Assembly (NCBI RefSeq): GCF_023283535.1
Contig: NZ_JAKILT010000012.1
Span: 51,215 to 115,214 of the forward strand
From: Shewanella sairae
GTDB taxonomy: Bacteria; Pseudomonadota; Gammaproteobacteria; Enterobacterales; Shewanellaceae
DNA: 64,000 bases
Reading direction: 5' to 3'
Shown: piece after piece, positions 38,547-45,642 of the stretch
Numbering within the stretch: position 1 is the first letter of the stretch
Layout of the letters: each line of letters opens with the position of its first letter
Position numbers and translations under genes: made by a program
Notes under the pieces: generated by a model
What the model was told of the DNA's origin: nothing
The model's input: only the letters and a program-made list of their open reading frames with translations
Databases searched by the model: none

Positions 38547-39182
38547 ATGTTCAAAGTAACTCATTGGGTGGTTGTCACTCGTTCGCATTTGTTTGCAGAT
38601 CTGTTGAATACAAGGTGGCCGCAAGAATTTTTGGTCAAATTGCATAGGGTTTCCCCTGAACAGTTTAACGGTGATTTATTAGAGAGCCGCATTACTATTA
38701 TTTTAATTGATTTAGCTACTGTAGACGTTCAAACAGCTTATCAAATTCAAAAGAGAATAGAGAAAAGCAGTAATGTAGCAAGAGTAGTGTTTTTACACTA
38801 TCCAAAACAAATAGATGCAAAGTTCCTAATTCAAGCGTCTGTCACAGCCGGTGTTTTTTACTCTGATAGTACTTTAGAAGATATTGGTGAAGGAATGACG
38901 GAAATAGTTAAGGGTAAAGTGTTGCTTCCTCAGGCATTAATTGAATCCAATAGCAGCAAAGATACCACTCATGATGATGTCGAAATGCTGACTATAAGAG
39001 AAAGAGAAGTTTTACAGGTTTTAAGAAGTGGTAGTACGAATATCGATATTGCTAATAAGCTATTTGTCAGTGAAAGCACAATTAAGACCCACCTCTATCG
39101 AGCGTTTAGGAAAATAGGAGTGTCTAGTCGAGGGCAGGCAATTGCTTGGGCACAGACGAATCTTCACGAAGTTACCCAATGA
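38547..39182 (+). CDS. csgD: LuxR-family curli regulator (CsgD-like)
   Basis: A degenerate receiver-like N-terminus contains the GVFYS block also seen in enterobacterial CsgD. The C-terminal LuxR-type HTH reads LTIREREVLQVLRSGSTN, then IANKLFVSESTIKTHLYRAF. It is 211 aa, close to E. coli CsgD (216 aa). AAGGAG lies well placed before the ATG. Unlike E. coli, where csgDEFG and csgBAC are divergent, here csgD lies between the curlin-like gene and csgE on one strand. Its stop overlaps the csgE start. Confidence 0.88.
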   Translation: MFKVTHWVVVTRSHLFADLLNTRWPQEFLVKLHRVSPEQFNGDLLESRITIILIDLATVDVQTAYQIQKRIEKSSNVARVVFLHYPKQIDAKFLIQASVTAGVFYSDSTLEDIGEGMTEIVKGKVLLPQALIESNSSKDTTHDDVEMLTIREREVLQVLRSGSTNIDIANKLFVSESTIKTHLYRAFRKIGVSSRGQAIAWAQTNLHEVTQ

Positions 39183-39637
39183 CCCGTTTGTGGTTATGCT
39201 TAATGCTATTTTCATCCAGTCTGATAGCAGAAGAAATCGTATTAGCAAAACAAGTTACAGAGATAAAAAGTACCAGTGATAAAGCGCCTAAAGAGGAAGC
39301 AGATCTTATTGATGGTCTCATTCTAAATCGAGCAATGACTCGTTTTGGGCATCGATTCTACCGTGAGTTTGTTGCTGATTATCGTGATATAGGCGGATTC
39401 ACCAAACACTCCGGCTTAACCATCGTTGAGCAAGCTACAGCTAGAAGTGGCAGTAAAATTAGTATTTTACATAATCGAAAGCCGATTTATATCACAGTGG
39501 TTTCGCCAGCAAGTAGCAATATTGATGAGCAAGCATTGATGGCTGCGAAAAGTGTTAATCAGAGATTAAAACAATATCAAAAGCAAGCTAGTTGGACTCA
39601 GTTTATAGATCCTGATTTAGCCCCTGATGAGATTTAA
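39179..39637 (+). CDS. csgE: Curli export accessory protein CsgE
   Basis: CsgE is the periplasmic plug that guides curlin subunits to the CsgG pore. A signal peptide (MTRLWLCLMLFSSSLIAEE) is followed by GLILNRAMTRFGHRFYREF, LTIVEQATARSGSKISI and, near the C-terminus, FIDPDLAPDEI, all aligned with E. coli CsgE blocks. I start at the ATG at 39179, which overlaps the csgD stop by four bases; an upstream in-frame start at 39146 lies inside csgD and would spoil the signal peptide. Confidence 0.93.
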   Translation: MTRLWLCLMLFSSSLIAEEIVLAKQVTEIKSTSDKAPKEEADLIDGLILNRAMTRFGHRFYREFVADYRDIGGFTKHSGLTIVEQATARSGSKISILHNRKPIYITVVSPASSNIDEQALMAAKSVNQRLKQYQKQASWTQFIDPDLAPDEI

Positions 39638-39649
39638 CAAGGAAAGTTC

Positions 39650-40060
39650 ATGAAACCTGTTTCGAGAGTACTTATGGGAGCACTGGTGGTTTGTAGCTTC
39701 ACTACACAAGCTACCCAGCTAATTTATACACCGGTTAACCCCAATTTTGGCGGGAGTTACTTAAATGGCTCTTATTTATTATCAAATGCGTCGGCACAAA
39801 ATAAGCATACTGGGGGCTCTAGTTATGTGCCACCTACAGCTCTAGAAAGATTAGCTAGCTCGTTAGAGTCTCGTTTAATGAGTCAATTATTTAATGACGC
39901 TGCAAATGGTGGGGAAGGATATCTAAAGACAGATGATTTTGAGATCCAAGTGGTAAATGAGGATGGTGCTCTGTTAGTCCATATTACTGATGTTGTTACA
40001 GGTGAAACAACGATTATTGAGGTTGGCGGGTTAGTCGATACGTCAACAGGAGCAGGATAA
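39650..40060 (+). CDS. csgF: Curli assembly protein CsgF
   Basis: CsgF anchors the nucleator at the outer-membrane pore. After a signal peptide (about 1-22) the diagnostic mature N-terminus appears: LIYTPVNPNFGGSYLNGSYLLSNA (quoted in part), matching the NPNFGG...NASAQN pattern of CsgF. The C-terminal TDDFEIQVVNEDGALLV resembles E. coli TNDYIVDIANRDGQLQL. The length of 136 aa is standard. It lies 12 bases after csgE with AAGGA upstream. Confidence 0.94.
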   Translation: MKPVSRVLMGALVVCSFTTQATQLIYTPVNPNFGGSYLNGSYLLSNASAQNKHTGGSSYVPPTALERLASSLESRLMSQLFNDAANGGEGYLKTDDFEIQVVNEDGALLVHITDVVTGETTIIEVGGLVDTSTGAG

Positions 40061-40062
40061 AG

Positions 40063-40911
40063 ATGAAAAAGCTAATTCCATTGCTAATTGTAAGCTTTCT
40101 TTGCGCTTGTTCTACAACCAGTGATCTTGAACAAATTGAAGCATCATCAAGTCTTATGCCAAAGGGCGAAACTTATTATGACTTAATTGGGCTTCCGGCT
40201 CCTCAGGGAAGTATGGTTGCTGCTGTTTACGATTTTCGCGATCAAACTGGACAGTATAAGCCCATACCATCAAGTAACTTTTCTACTGCAGTCCCTCAAA
40301 GTGGTACGGCATTTCTTGCCCAGGCATTGAACGATTCGAGTTGGTTTATGCCTGTTGAGCGAGAGGGACTGCAGAACTTGTTGACCGAACGCAAGATTGT
40401 CCGAGCAGGTATGAAAGGAGATGCTGGGAGCTTAAGTCAATTAAACTCAGCTCAAATTCTAATGGAAGGCGGTATTGTTGCGTATGACACAAATATTCGC
40501 ACAGGCGGCGCTGGAGCACGCTATTTAGGGATTGGTGCTTCGAGTCAGTTTCGAGTTGATAGTATCACTGTTAACTTACGTGCTGTAGATATACGGACAG
40601 GAAGATTACTCAGTAGCGTGACGACCACCAAGTCCGTGTTATCGAAGGAGCTTACGGCTGGCGTGTTTAAATTTATAGATGCACAAGAATTATTAGAGTC
40701 AGAGGTTGGCTACACCTCCAATGAGCCTGTGAGTTTGTGTGTTGCTCAGGCGATTGAAAGTGCCGTAGTACATATGATAGCCGACGGCATTTGGAAAAGG
40801 GCATGGAATTTAGCTGACACGCAAGCAGGTTTAAAAAATGAAGTTTTGCAGAAGTATTGGTTAGAAGCGCACCCAATAGAAAGGGTTCAAGCTAGACTCA
40901 ATCAGGGATAA
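40063..40911 (+). CDS. csgG: Curli secretion channel lipoprotein CsgG
   Basis: CsgG forms the nonameric outer-membrane pore for curlin secretion. It has a lipoprotein signal with lipobox LCAC (C16). Family blocks include VAAVYDFRDQTGQYKPIPSSNFSTAVPQ (quoted in part), SSWFMPVEREGLQNLLTERK and ILMEGGIVAYDTNIRTGG, plus VDIRTGRLLSSV. At 282 aa it matches E. coli CsgG (277 aa). It begins two bases after csgF and ends before a strong terminator, closing the curli unit. Confidence 0.96.
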   Translation: MKKLIPLLIVSFLCACSTTSDLEQIEASSSLMPKGETYYDLIGLPAPQGSMVAAVYDFRDQTGQYKPIPSSNFSTAVPQSGTAFLAQALNDSSWFMPVEREGLQNLLTERKIVRAGMKGDAGSLSQLNSAQILMEGGIVAYDTNIRTGGAGARYLGIGASSQFRVDSITVNLRAVDIRTGRLLSSVTTTKSVLSKELTAGVFKFIDAQELLESEVGYTSNEPVSLCVAQAIESAVVHMIADGIWKRAWNLADTQAGLKNEVLQKYWLEAHPIERVQARLNQG

Positions 40912-40927
40912 ATTAATAGAAATAATG

Positions 40928-40956
40928 AAAAGGCACTGAAATCAGTGCCTTTTTTA
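40928..40956 (+). terminator. Intrinsic terminator after csgG
   Basis: AAAAGGCACTGA pairs with TCAGTGCCTTTT around a two-base turn, followed by more T. Confidence 0.94.
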
Positions 40957-40997
40957 TTGCCTAGAATTGTAGTTACTTTAATAAACTCAAATTCTTA

Positions 40998-41215
40998 TAT
41001 TAATCAGAATTTGATCTACTCAGAGCGACTTTTGGCAAACTAATTCAAGCCGAATAACTGAAAGAATGGTTGCTCCCTTGTGTAGCTGCTCAACAAGAAG
41101 TAGTCAGCCAAAAACGCTACCCAATAGCGAGTTTTAGTGGCTCTGATACAGTGATTCTTAAGGAACAAGGTCGAGCTTAGTTTCAATATATGCTCTTCAT
41201 TCTTTGTGAGGAGGA
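40998..41215 (-). repeat. MITE-like repeat, degraded copy in reverse orientation
   Basis: Read in the same direction, this stretch follows the reverse complement of the element at 42452-42779: TTGATCTACTCAGAGCG versus TTGATCTAATCAGAGCG, then GGCAAACTAATTCAAG, GAAAGAATGGTTGCTCCC, AGCCAAAAACGCTACC and GCGAGTTTTAGTGG in matching order. The terminal repeat at 40998 is damaged (ATTAATCAGA), and similarity fades near 41215, so the far end is lost. Confidence 0.75.
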
Positions 41216-41546
41216 TGGCCTTGTATTTTGCCTACATACAAAAGACTTTTGCTCCACTATCCCATAGGGATATGGGAAATGCCTTTAAAGCGTATGCAAC
41301 GCTTAAGGTCATATAGGTCAGGTTCTTCGAATGTCATTTATGCGCCACTATAATAGATATAGGAGATAGAGTAAGGCAGGAGTAGTTGGCGAGGAGCGCT
41401 TAATGAGCTGGTCTCAGAGGGGCTAAATATCTGCCTCAATACAATTCCTCAGATTGAACTTGAATCCCATTTGATACCAATTGCACTATACAGGTGTATA
41501 CTTTTGAGTTGTTATCTTCTCGAGTTCATAGCTAATGAAGGTGACG
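41216..41546. other. Intergenic region without a recognised gene
   Basis: About 330 bases between the degraded repeat and the next gene. A short hairpin CCCATA-GGGA-TATGGG lies near 41262-41277. No credible ORF, terminator or known element is visible; part may be the eroded end of the repeat. Confidence 0.35.
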
Positions 41547-41903
41547 ATGAATATTAAAACAGGTTTGATACTTAGCGCTTTGGTAACTAGCTTATTGAAT
41601 TTAGGTGCTGCAAAGGCTGAAGCGGCTACAGTAGGCTGTGAGCGAGCGGGTGGTATTAAGTGCCAAAAAGTGAGGAAGCCTTACCATCGCAGTAAAGTGA
41701 TCGTAATCCCTAAAAGTCATCGACATTATCATGCTTATCACTCTCCAATGTTAACTGCACTGGGGATCGCCATAGTTTTAGATGCTGCAGGAAATGCTGT
41801 TACAGACAAAGGTAACAAAGTCGTGATATTAGGCGAGGGTAATGAAGTCAAAAATGTGTATGAAAAAGACGGTGTTGTTTACTTGGTCAAAGAGAATAGC
41901 TAA
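41547..41903 (+). CDS. Hypothetical exported protein, 118 aa
   Basis: I do not recognise it. A signal peptide (MNIKTGLILSALVTSLLNLG, cleaved near AEA) precedes a basic, His- and Lys-rich region (HRHYHAYHS), a short hydrophobic stretch (LTALGIAIVLDAAG) and an acidic/charged C-terminus. Two cysteines (C31 and C39 of this start) could form a disulfide. GAAGGTGA at 41537-41544 favours the ATG at 41547 over the one at 41535. It lies downstream of the csg genes but beyond their terminator, so a curli role is only a guess. Confidence 0.6.
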   Translation: MNIKTGLILSALVTSLLNLGAAKAEAATVGCERAGGIKCQKVRKPYHRSKVIVIPKSHRHYHAYHSPMLTALGIAIVLDAAGNAVTDKGNKVVILGEGNEVKNVYEKDGVVYLVKENS

Positions 41904-42005
41904 GAACGACCGGTTTAAGTGCATTTTTAAGGATGTGAGCTAGCCGATTTAGGTAGTTTCCTTGCCGTTGGCACGCATAAAAATTGACGAAAGAGATTGA
42001 CTAAA

Positions 42006-42452
42006 GTGAAACGATTAACTGACTTTAAAACACAATTGCCACTTATTGATAAAGCTTTAACTGGTTTAGCGCTATTTATATGTAGCACTAGCGTTATTTA
42101 TACCATCGTCTCCGAAGGCTCAGCACTGAGTATCATTTTACTTTCTTTCTCTATGGCGATCGCTTTATCAATATATTTATTTAAACGACTTGTAGTAGGC
42201 TTGTCTCAAAGCCTTTTGAGCCATTCATTAAACGAAAATCCAAAGCTGATACATAGTCAGCCTAAAGCAGTATTAAAACAAAATCGTGGCATACATTTTG
42301 GGTTGTGTACTTTTTGCAATCAGTATGAGACTAAAAATACCTTGGCTGGTCGTTATGTTTGCTCTGATTGCTATCAGGTTTTCCTAAAAGTAAAAGGTGA
42401 TGGTTTGTTACCAAATCAAAGTACTCTATCGAGCTTGAGGAGAGTGGGTTAA
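42006..42452 (+). CDS. Small membrane protein with zinc-ribbon-like C-terminus
   Basis: I do not recognise a named family. Two hydrophobic segments (about 16-36 and 41-61) are followed by a soluble part with CTFC-x15-CSDC (LCTFCNQYET, YVCSDCYQ), a likely zinc ribbon. The start is uncertain: GTG at 42006 has AAAGAG ten bases upstream, while a TTG at 41997 is also in frame. The stop codon TAA at 42450-42452 directly abuts the terminal inverted repeat of the MITE-like element, so the insertion may have altered the original C-terminus. Confidence 0.6.
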   Translation: MKRLTDFKTQLPLIDKALTGLALFICSTSVIYTIVSEGSALSIILLSFSMAIALSIYLFKRLVVGLSQSLLSHSLNENPKLIHSQPKAVLKQNRGIHFGLCTFCNQYETKNTLAGRYVCSDCYQVFLKVKGDGLLPNQSTLSSLRRVG

Positions 42453-42779
42453 TACCAATCAGTATAAAGATTTGGTCGCTCAGCGAGAATTTAGCGCTTC
42501 TGAGGCAAGGTCATTAAGTGCTCCTGCTTTAATGACATTCACCACATCCATGTGGTTTGCAGCGAGTGAAGAGCATAGTTGAACTAGGGTTAAGCTCACT
42601 CTTTGTTTGTAAAAGTCAGAGCATCAGAACCGCTAAAACTCGCCATTCTGGAGCGTTTTTGGCTGCCTACTTCTACGTTGAACAGCCTCACAAGGGAATA
42701 ACCATTCTTTCATCTATTCGCCTTGAATTGGTTGCCAAAAAACGCTCTGATTAGATCAACTTCTTATACTGATTGGTAT
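42452..42779 (+). repeat. MITE-like element with 16-bp perfect terminal inverted repeats
   Basis: ATACCAATCAGTATAA (42452-42467) and TTATACTGATTGGTAT (42764-42779) are perfect inverted repeats bounding 328 bases with no credible gene. Flanking TA on both sides could be a target duplication. Two diverged copies occur in this window (10792-10954 and 40998-41215). Size, terminal repeats, lack of coding capacity and multiple copies fit a non-autonomous transposable element. The 65-codon frame inside (42557-42754) has no protein character. Confidence 0.85.
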
Positions 42780-42826
42780 AATAGCTAAGCCTTTAATTAA
42801 AAGAGCTAAGTAATCGTGACGAAAAT

Positions 42827-42877
42827 AAAACAGCCGATTAAATCAGCTGTTTTATTAGGACCTGATTTGCAATCAGG
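42827..42877 (-). terminator. Two hairpins downstream of the TetR-type gene
   Basis: On the minus strand the gene is followed by CCTGATT-GCA-AATCAGG and then by AAAACAGC...GCTGTTTT with a T-rich tail. The second hairpin is the likely terminator; the first may reinforce it. Confidence 0.7.
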
Positions 42878-42900
42878 TGTGTAACGCGTTTTTTTTAGCG

Positions 42901-43320
42901 TTATTTACTCATCTCGCGTTCTTTATTCAAAAACTCGAAGCCACTTTTCAAAAAGGTAAAGTTATCATCATCTGGTAGTGAGCGAACTTGAGTCAGCATC
43001 AGACCAAATGCTGAGTCTATCATCAGTCTGTCAGATAGCTTTAGGTAGCTATAAACCACGGGTCTTAGTACAACTGAAAAATGACCAGTTAGCTCATCAA
43101 AACGCTTTTCTTCGATAGCTTGGGTATTGTTAACTAACTCACGCATGCAAAGCGCCGCAAGCAGGGCATTTTTGTCACTAAAAGATTGATATTGAGCCGC
43201 ACGCGAATAGCCTGCTTTTTTATGAACATCAGACATATTTAAGGCAATCATGCCTTTTTCTTTGACTAACTCTGTCGCTGCGTTGAGAAGCGCAGTTTCT
43301 TTTTCTGTAAGCATCATCAT
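42901..43320 (-). CDS. TetR/AcrR-like transcriptional regulator, short
   Basis: The first 60 residues have the TetR DNA-binding pattern: ALLNAATELVKEKGMIALNM, DVHKKAGYSRAAQYQSFSDKNALLAALC. The ligand-binding part is only about 80 residues, so the protein (139 aa) is shorter than the usual 190-210; it may be a genuinely small member or a C-terminally truncated one. It is transcribed divergently from hinT across about 180 bases. The inducer and targets are unknown. Confidence 0.72.
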   Translation of the reverse strand: MMMLTEKETALLNAATELVKEKGMIALNMSDVHKKAGYSRAAQYQSFSDKNALLAALCMRELVNNTQAIEEKRFDELTGHFSVVLRPVVYSYLKLSDRLMIDSAFGLMLTQVRSLPDDDNFTFLKSGFEFLNKEREMSK

Positions 43321-43502
43321 ATTCCTGCAAATATTTTTCTTATTAGAAGTGCTTATCTAAGGAATGTCAACCACATTGTGTATACACATGTTTAAAGAGT
43401 GTACAAATTGTATCAATGGCATTCAATGTTTTTCATCGGTCATCGCCTTGTTAATCTTTTCGAGTATACTATGGCTAGTAATTTCCTAGTGAGGGCAGAT
43501 AA

Positions 43503-43859
43503 ATGGCCGAAGAAACCATATTTAGCAAAATTATTCGACGTGAAATTCCAGCAGATATCTTGTATCAAGATGAGCTTGTTACCGCATTTAGAGATATCAC
43601 ACCTCAGGCGCCAACTCATATTTTGATTATTCCTAATCATTTGATCCCAACCGCTAATGACATTAAAGCATCGGATGAAAAAGCCTTAGGCCGTATGATG
43701 TCGGTTGCAGCTAAATTGGCCCAGGAAGAGGGCATTGCTGAAGATGGATACCGCTTAATTATGAACTGTAATCAACATGGCGGTCAGGAAGTGTTCCACA
43801 TTCATATGCATCTAGTGGGTGGCCATCAATTAGGGCGTATGTTGAGCCCGCCTGCATGA
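43503..43859 (+). CDS. hinT: HIT-family purine nucleoside phosphoramidase
   Basis: HinT hydrolyses AMP-lysine and similar phosphoramidates. The histidine-triad motif is [17 protein letters not shown], with the preceding NCNQHGGQE typical of HinT; the N-terminus [23 protein letters not shown] (in part) is also diagnostic. The length of 118 aa matches E. coli HinT (119 aa). It overlaps the next gene by four bases. E. coli hinT is also followed by ycfL and a thiamine kinase gene, and the same companions occur here. Confidence 0.96.
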   Translation: MAEETIFSKIIRREIPADILYQDELVTAFRDITPQAPTHILIIPNHLIPTANDIKASDEKALGRMMSVAAKLAQEEGIAEDGYRLIMNCNQHGGQEVFHIHMHLVGGHQLGRMLSPPA

Positions 43860-44359
43860 AAATAAGCAGTGATAAGAAGCCGTTAACAGCCATGGCGACG
43901 CGTTTTGTCGACCAGCTGACCCAGTGCCGAAAACTTAAACTCAAAGTATTAGAAGCCAGTGGCAACCATGTATTAATGGAGTTGCCCTATGATACGCAAT
44001 TGGTTGGCTACCCAGATACTGGGGTTATTCATGGCGGTGTGATTACCACGTTAATGGATACGGCAAGTGGCTGTGCGGTAGTTTGCTCGATTTTCGACAA
44101 ATGCGACTTACTTGAGATCTCTCCAACGCTAGATCTACGGGTCGATTACATGAAGCCTGCCGAGCCTCATAAACCTGTTTATGGTCATGCCCAATGTTAT
44201 AAGTTGTCTTCAAGTGTGGCTTTTACTCGTGCGATTGCTTATCAAGACTCTATAGACGACCCCATAGCACACGCAGTTGGCTCCTTTATGCGAATTAGCC
44301 CTGAAATGGTCGGCGAGGAGTTTAGGCAAGCTTTGATGGGAGGTGCAAATGAGTCATGA
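43856..44359 (+). CDS. PaaI-type hotdog thioesterase
   Basis: This single hotdog-fold domain of 167 aa carries the PaaI/YigI-type motif [21 protein letters not shown] and the later [12 protein letters not shown] strand. Such proteins hydrolyse acyl-CoA thioesters; the substrate is unknown. It overlaps hinT by four bases and the next thioesterase gene by 11, so the three genes form a coupled unit. Confidence 0.88.
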   Translation: MKISSDKKPLTAMATRFVDQLTQCRKLKLKVLEASGNHVLMELPYDTQLVGYPDTGVIHGGVITTLMDTASGCAVVCSIFDKCDLLEISPTLDLRVDYMKPAEPHKPVYGHAQCYKLSSSVAFTRAIAYQDSIDDPIAHAVGSFMRISPEMVGEEFRQALMGGANES

Positions 44360-44822
44360 TGACAACACATTTATTGATGATAGCGCTAAACTAGACGTTA
44401 AAAGTATTGTCAAAAAAGCCACTGAACTTAATGATTTTGGTCATCTACTTGAACACGTTCCCTACGCTAAATTTATCGGTATGGGAGTAGAGCGTTTTGG
44501 TGATGAGCTGGTATTTAAATTGCCAGCGAAAGACGACAACATAGGTAACCCTATTTTACCCGCGTTGCATGGTGGTGTGATTGCCGGGTTTATGGAAATG
44601 TCGGCTATTGTGCAATTAATGGTGTTTATGCAAACGACTAAGGTGCCTAAAGTGGTCGATTTTTCAATCGATTATTTACGCGCCGGCTACCATAAAGATA
44701 GTTTTGCTGAATGTAAAATCACCCGTCAAGGACGCCGGGTAGCCAACGTCAGCATCAATTGCTGGCAAACCAACCGTAAACATTTAATCGCCACCGCAAG
44801 GGCGCACTTTTTGATAGATTAG
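44349..44822 (+). CDS. Second PaaI-type hotdog thioesterase
   Basis: This paralogue of the preceding gene contains ALHGGVIAGFMEMSAIVQL, in which the catalytic-region aspartate of the first copy is replaced by E in FMEMSA, and VVDFSIDYLRAGYHKD. GGGAGG at 44338-44343 places the start at the ATG at 44349, overlapping the previous stop. The tandem pair may form a heteromer, but this is inference. Substrate unknown. Confidence 0.87.
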   Translation: MSHDDNTFIDDSAKLDVKSIVKKATELNDFGHLLEHVPYAKFIGMGVERFGDELVFKLPAKDDNIGNPILPALHGGVIAGFMEMSAIVQLMVFMQTTKVPKVVDFSIDYLRAGYHKDSFAECKITRQGRRVANVSINCWQTNRKHLIATARAHFLID

Positions 44823-44933
44823 TGCTAAATTATATTAATAGGGTATTAAGCATTAATTTATCTCTTAAATGAGCACATTAATCTGAGCGTTGAAACTGAC
44901 AGCTATCATAGAGCGCAGCAAAAGGGGAACGAT

Positions 44934-45323
44934 ATGAAAAAAGTGTTATTAGGGCTATTTACTGCACTGATTATTACCGCATGTGCACCGCATACCGCTG
45001 GAGTGATGGCGGGATCTGACGGGCAAGTGCTTGTCGATAACAATAGTTTCGGTAAAGAAGTTCAAGTAGCCAATATCATGGCGCGACCTGAAGGTGGTTT
45101 TTTACGTGGTACTGGCACGATTGTCAGTCAAGTATCTACCGACTTAAGAGTGCAATATAAATTTACTTGGTACGATTTAAACGGTATGACAATTGACGAC
45201 GAAGGTGTGAGTTGGAAGTCGGTTAAATTACACGGTAAACAACAGTTGCAGGTCAGTGCCGTTGCACCTAATACAAATGCAACTCGCTTTGAACTTTATG
45301 TGAGAAAAGCGTTTTCTAATTAG
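44934..45323 (+). CDS. ycfL: YcfL-family lipoprotein
   Basis: A lipoprotein signal (MKKVLLGLFTALIITAC, C17) is followed by about 110 residues of the YcfL (DUF1425) family: VLVDNNSFGKEVQVANIM, LRVQYKFTWYDLNGM and W-KSVKLHGKQ. Function is unknown. Its place downstream of hinT is shared with E. coli, which supports the assignment. AAAGGGGAA precedes the ATG and a strong terminator follows. Confidence 0.85.
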   Translation: MKKVLLGLFTALIITACAPHTAGVMAGSDGQVLVDNNSFGKEVQVANIMARPEGGFLRGTGTIVSQVSTDLRVQYKFTWYDLNGMTIDDEGVSWKSVKLHGKQQLQVSAVAPNTNATRFELYVRKAFSN

Positions 45324-45367
45324 ATAAGCATAAGCTGAGTCCCGTAGCGAATAAGGTAACATCTGTT

Positions 45368-45398
45368 AAAAAAACGTCAGCTAAGCTGGCGTTTTTTT
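45368..45398 (+). terminator. Intrinsic terminator after ycfL
   Basis: AAAAACGTCAGCT pairs with AGCTGGCGTTTTT (one G-T pair) around a short turn, followed by T-run. It separates the hinT group from the thiamine transcript. Confidence 0.92.
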
Positions 45399-45464
45399 AT
45401 GCATGTCGTTCAGGTTTATTAAGAAGTCTGTCACTGAGTTGTAAAATTCATGTATAATCGCGCT

Positions 45465-45575
45465 CGCCAAGGGGTGTTAAAGTCTATCAATCTAAAGTTT
45501 GATTTGTAGATTTGTACTGAGATGTTGAAAAACGAACCCTTTGAACCTGATCCGGCTAATACCGGCGTAGGAATG
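45465..45575 (+). promoter_or_regulatory. TPP riboswitch (THI element)
   Basis: The conserved aptamer parts occur in order: GGGGTG at 45471-45476, CTGAGA near 45518, ACCC(TTTGAACCTGATC) at about 45536-45552, then CCGGCTAATACCGGCGTAGG. These are the hallmark segments of the thiamine-pyrophosphate aptamer. An extra helix arm is formed by the AT-rich insert (near 45490-45512). It controls the TonB receptor gene starting at 45643 and probably the downstream uptake genes. Confidence 0.96.
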
Positions 45576-45614
45576 GGCCACAATTCATTTTCCGATCGCT
45601 TCTTTACTGATGCC

Positions 45615-45641
45615 GGATCTCAAAATTTTACTTTGAGGTCC
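45615..45641 (+). promoter_or_regulatory. Ribosome-site sequestering hairpin of the TPP riboswitch
   Basis: GGATCTCAAA (45615-45624) pairs with TTTGAGGTCC (45632-45641; one T-G pair) and buries the GAGG ribosome site four bases before the ATG. GCCGG at 45612-45616 overlaps the stem base and is complementary to CCGGC inside the aptamer, so an alternative pairing could open the hairpin when TPP is absent. This points to translational control. Confidence 0.8.
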
Positions 45642-45642
45642 T

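Noticed and set aside
42557..42754. 65-codon open frame inside the MITE-like element
   Set aside because: It lies within the repeat; the matching frame is not kept in the other two copies.
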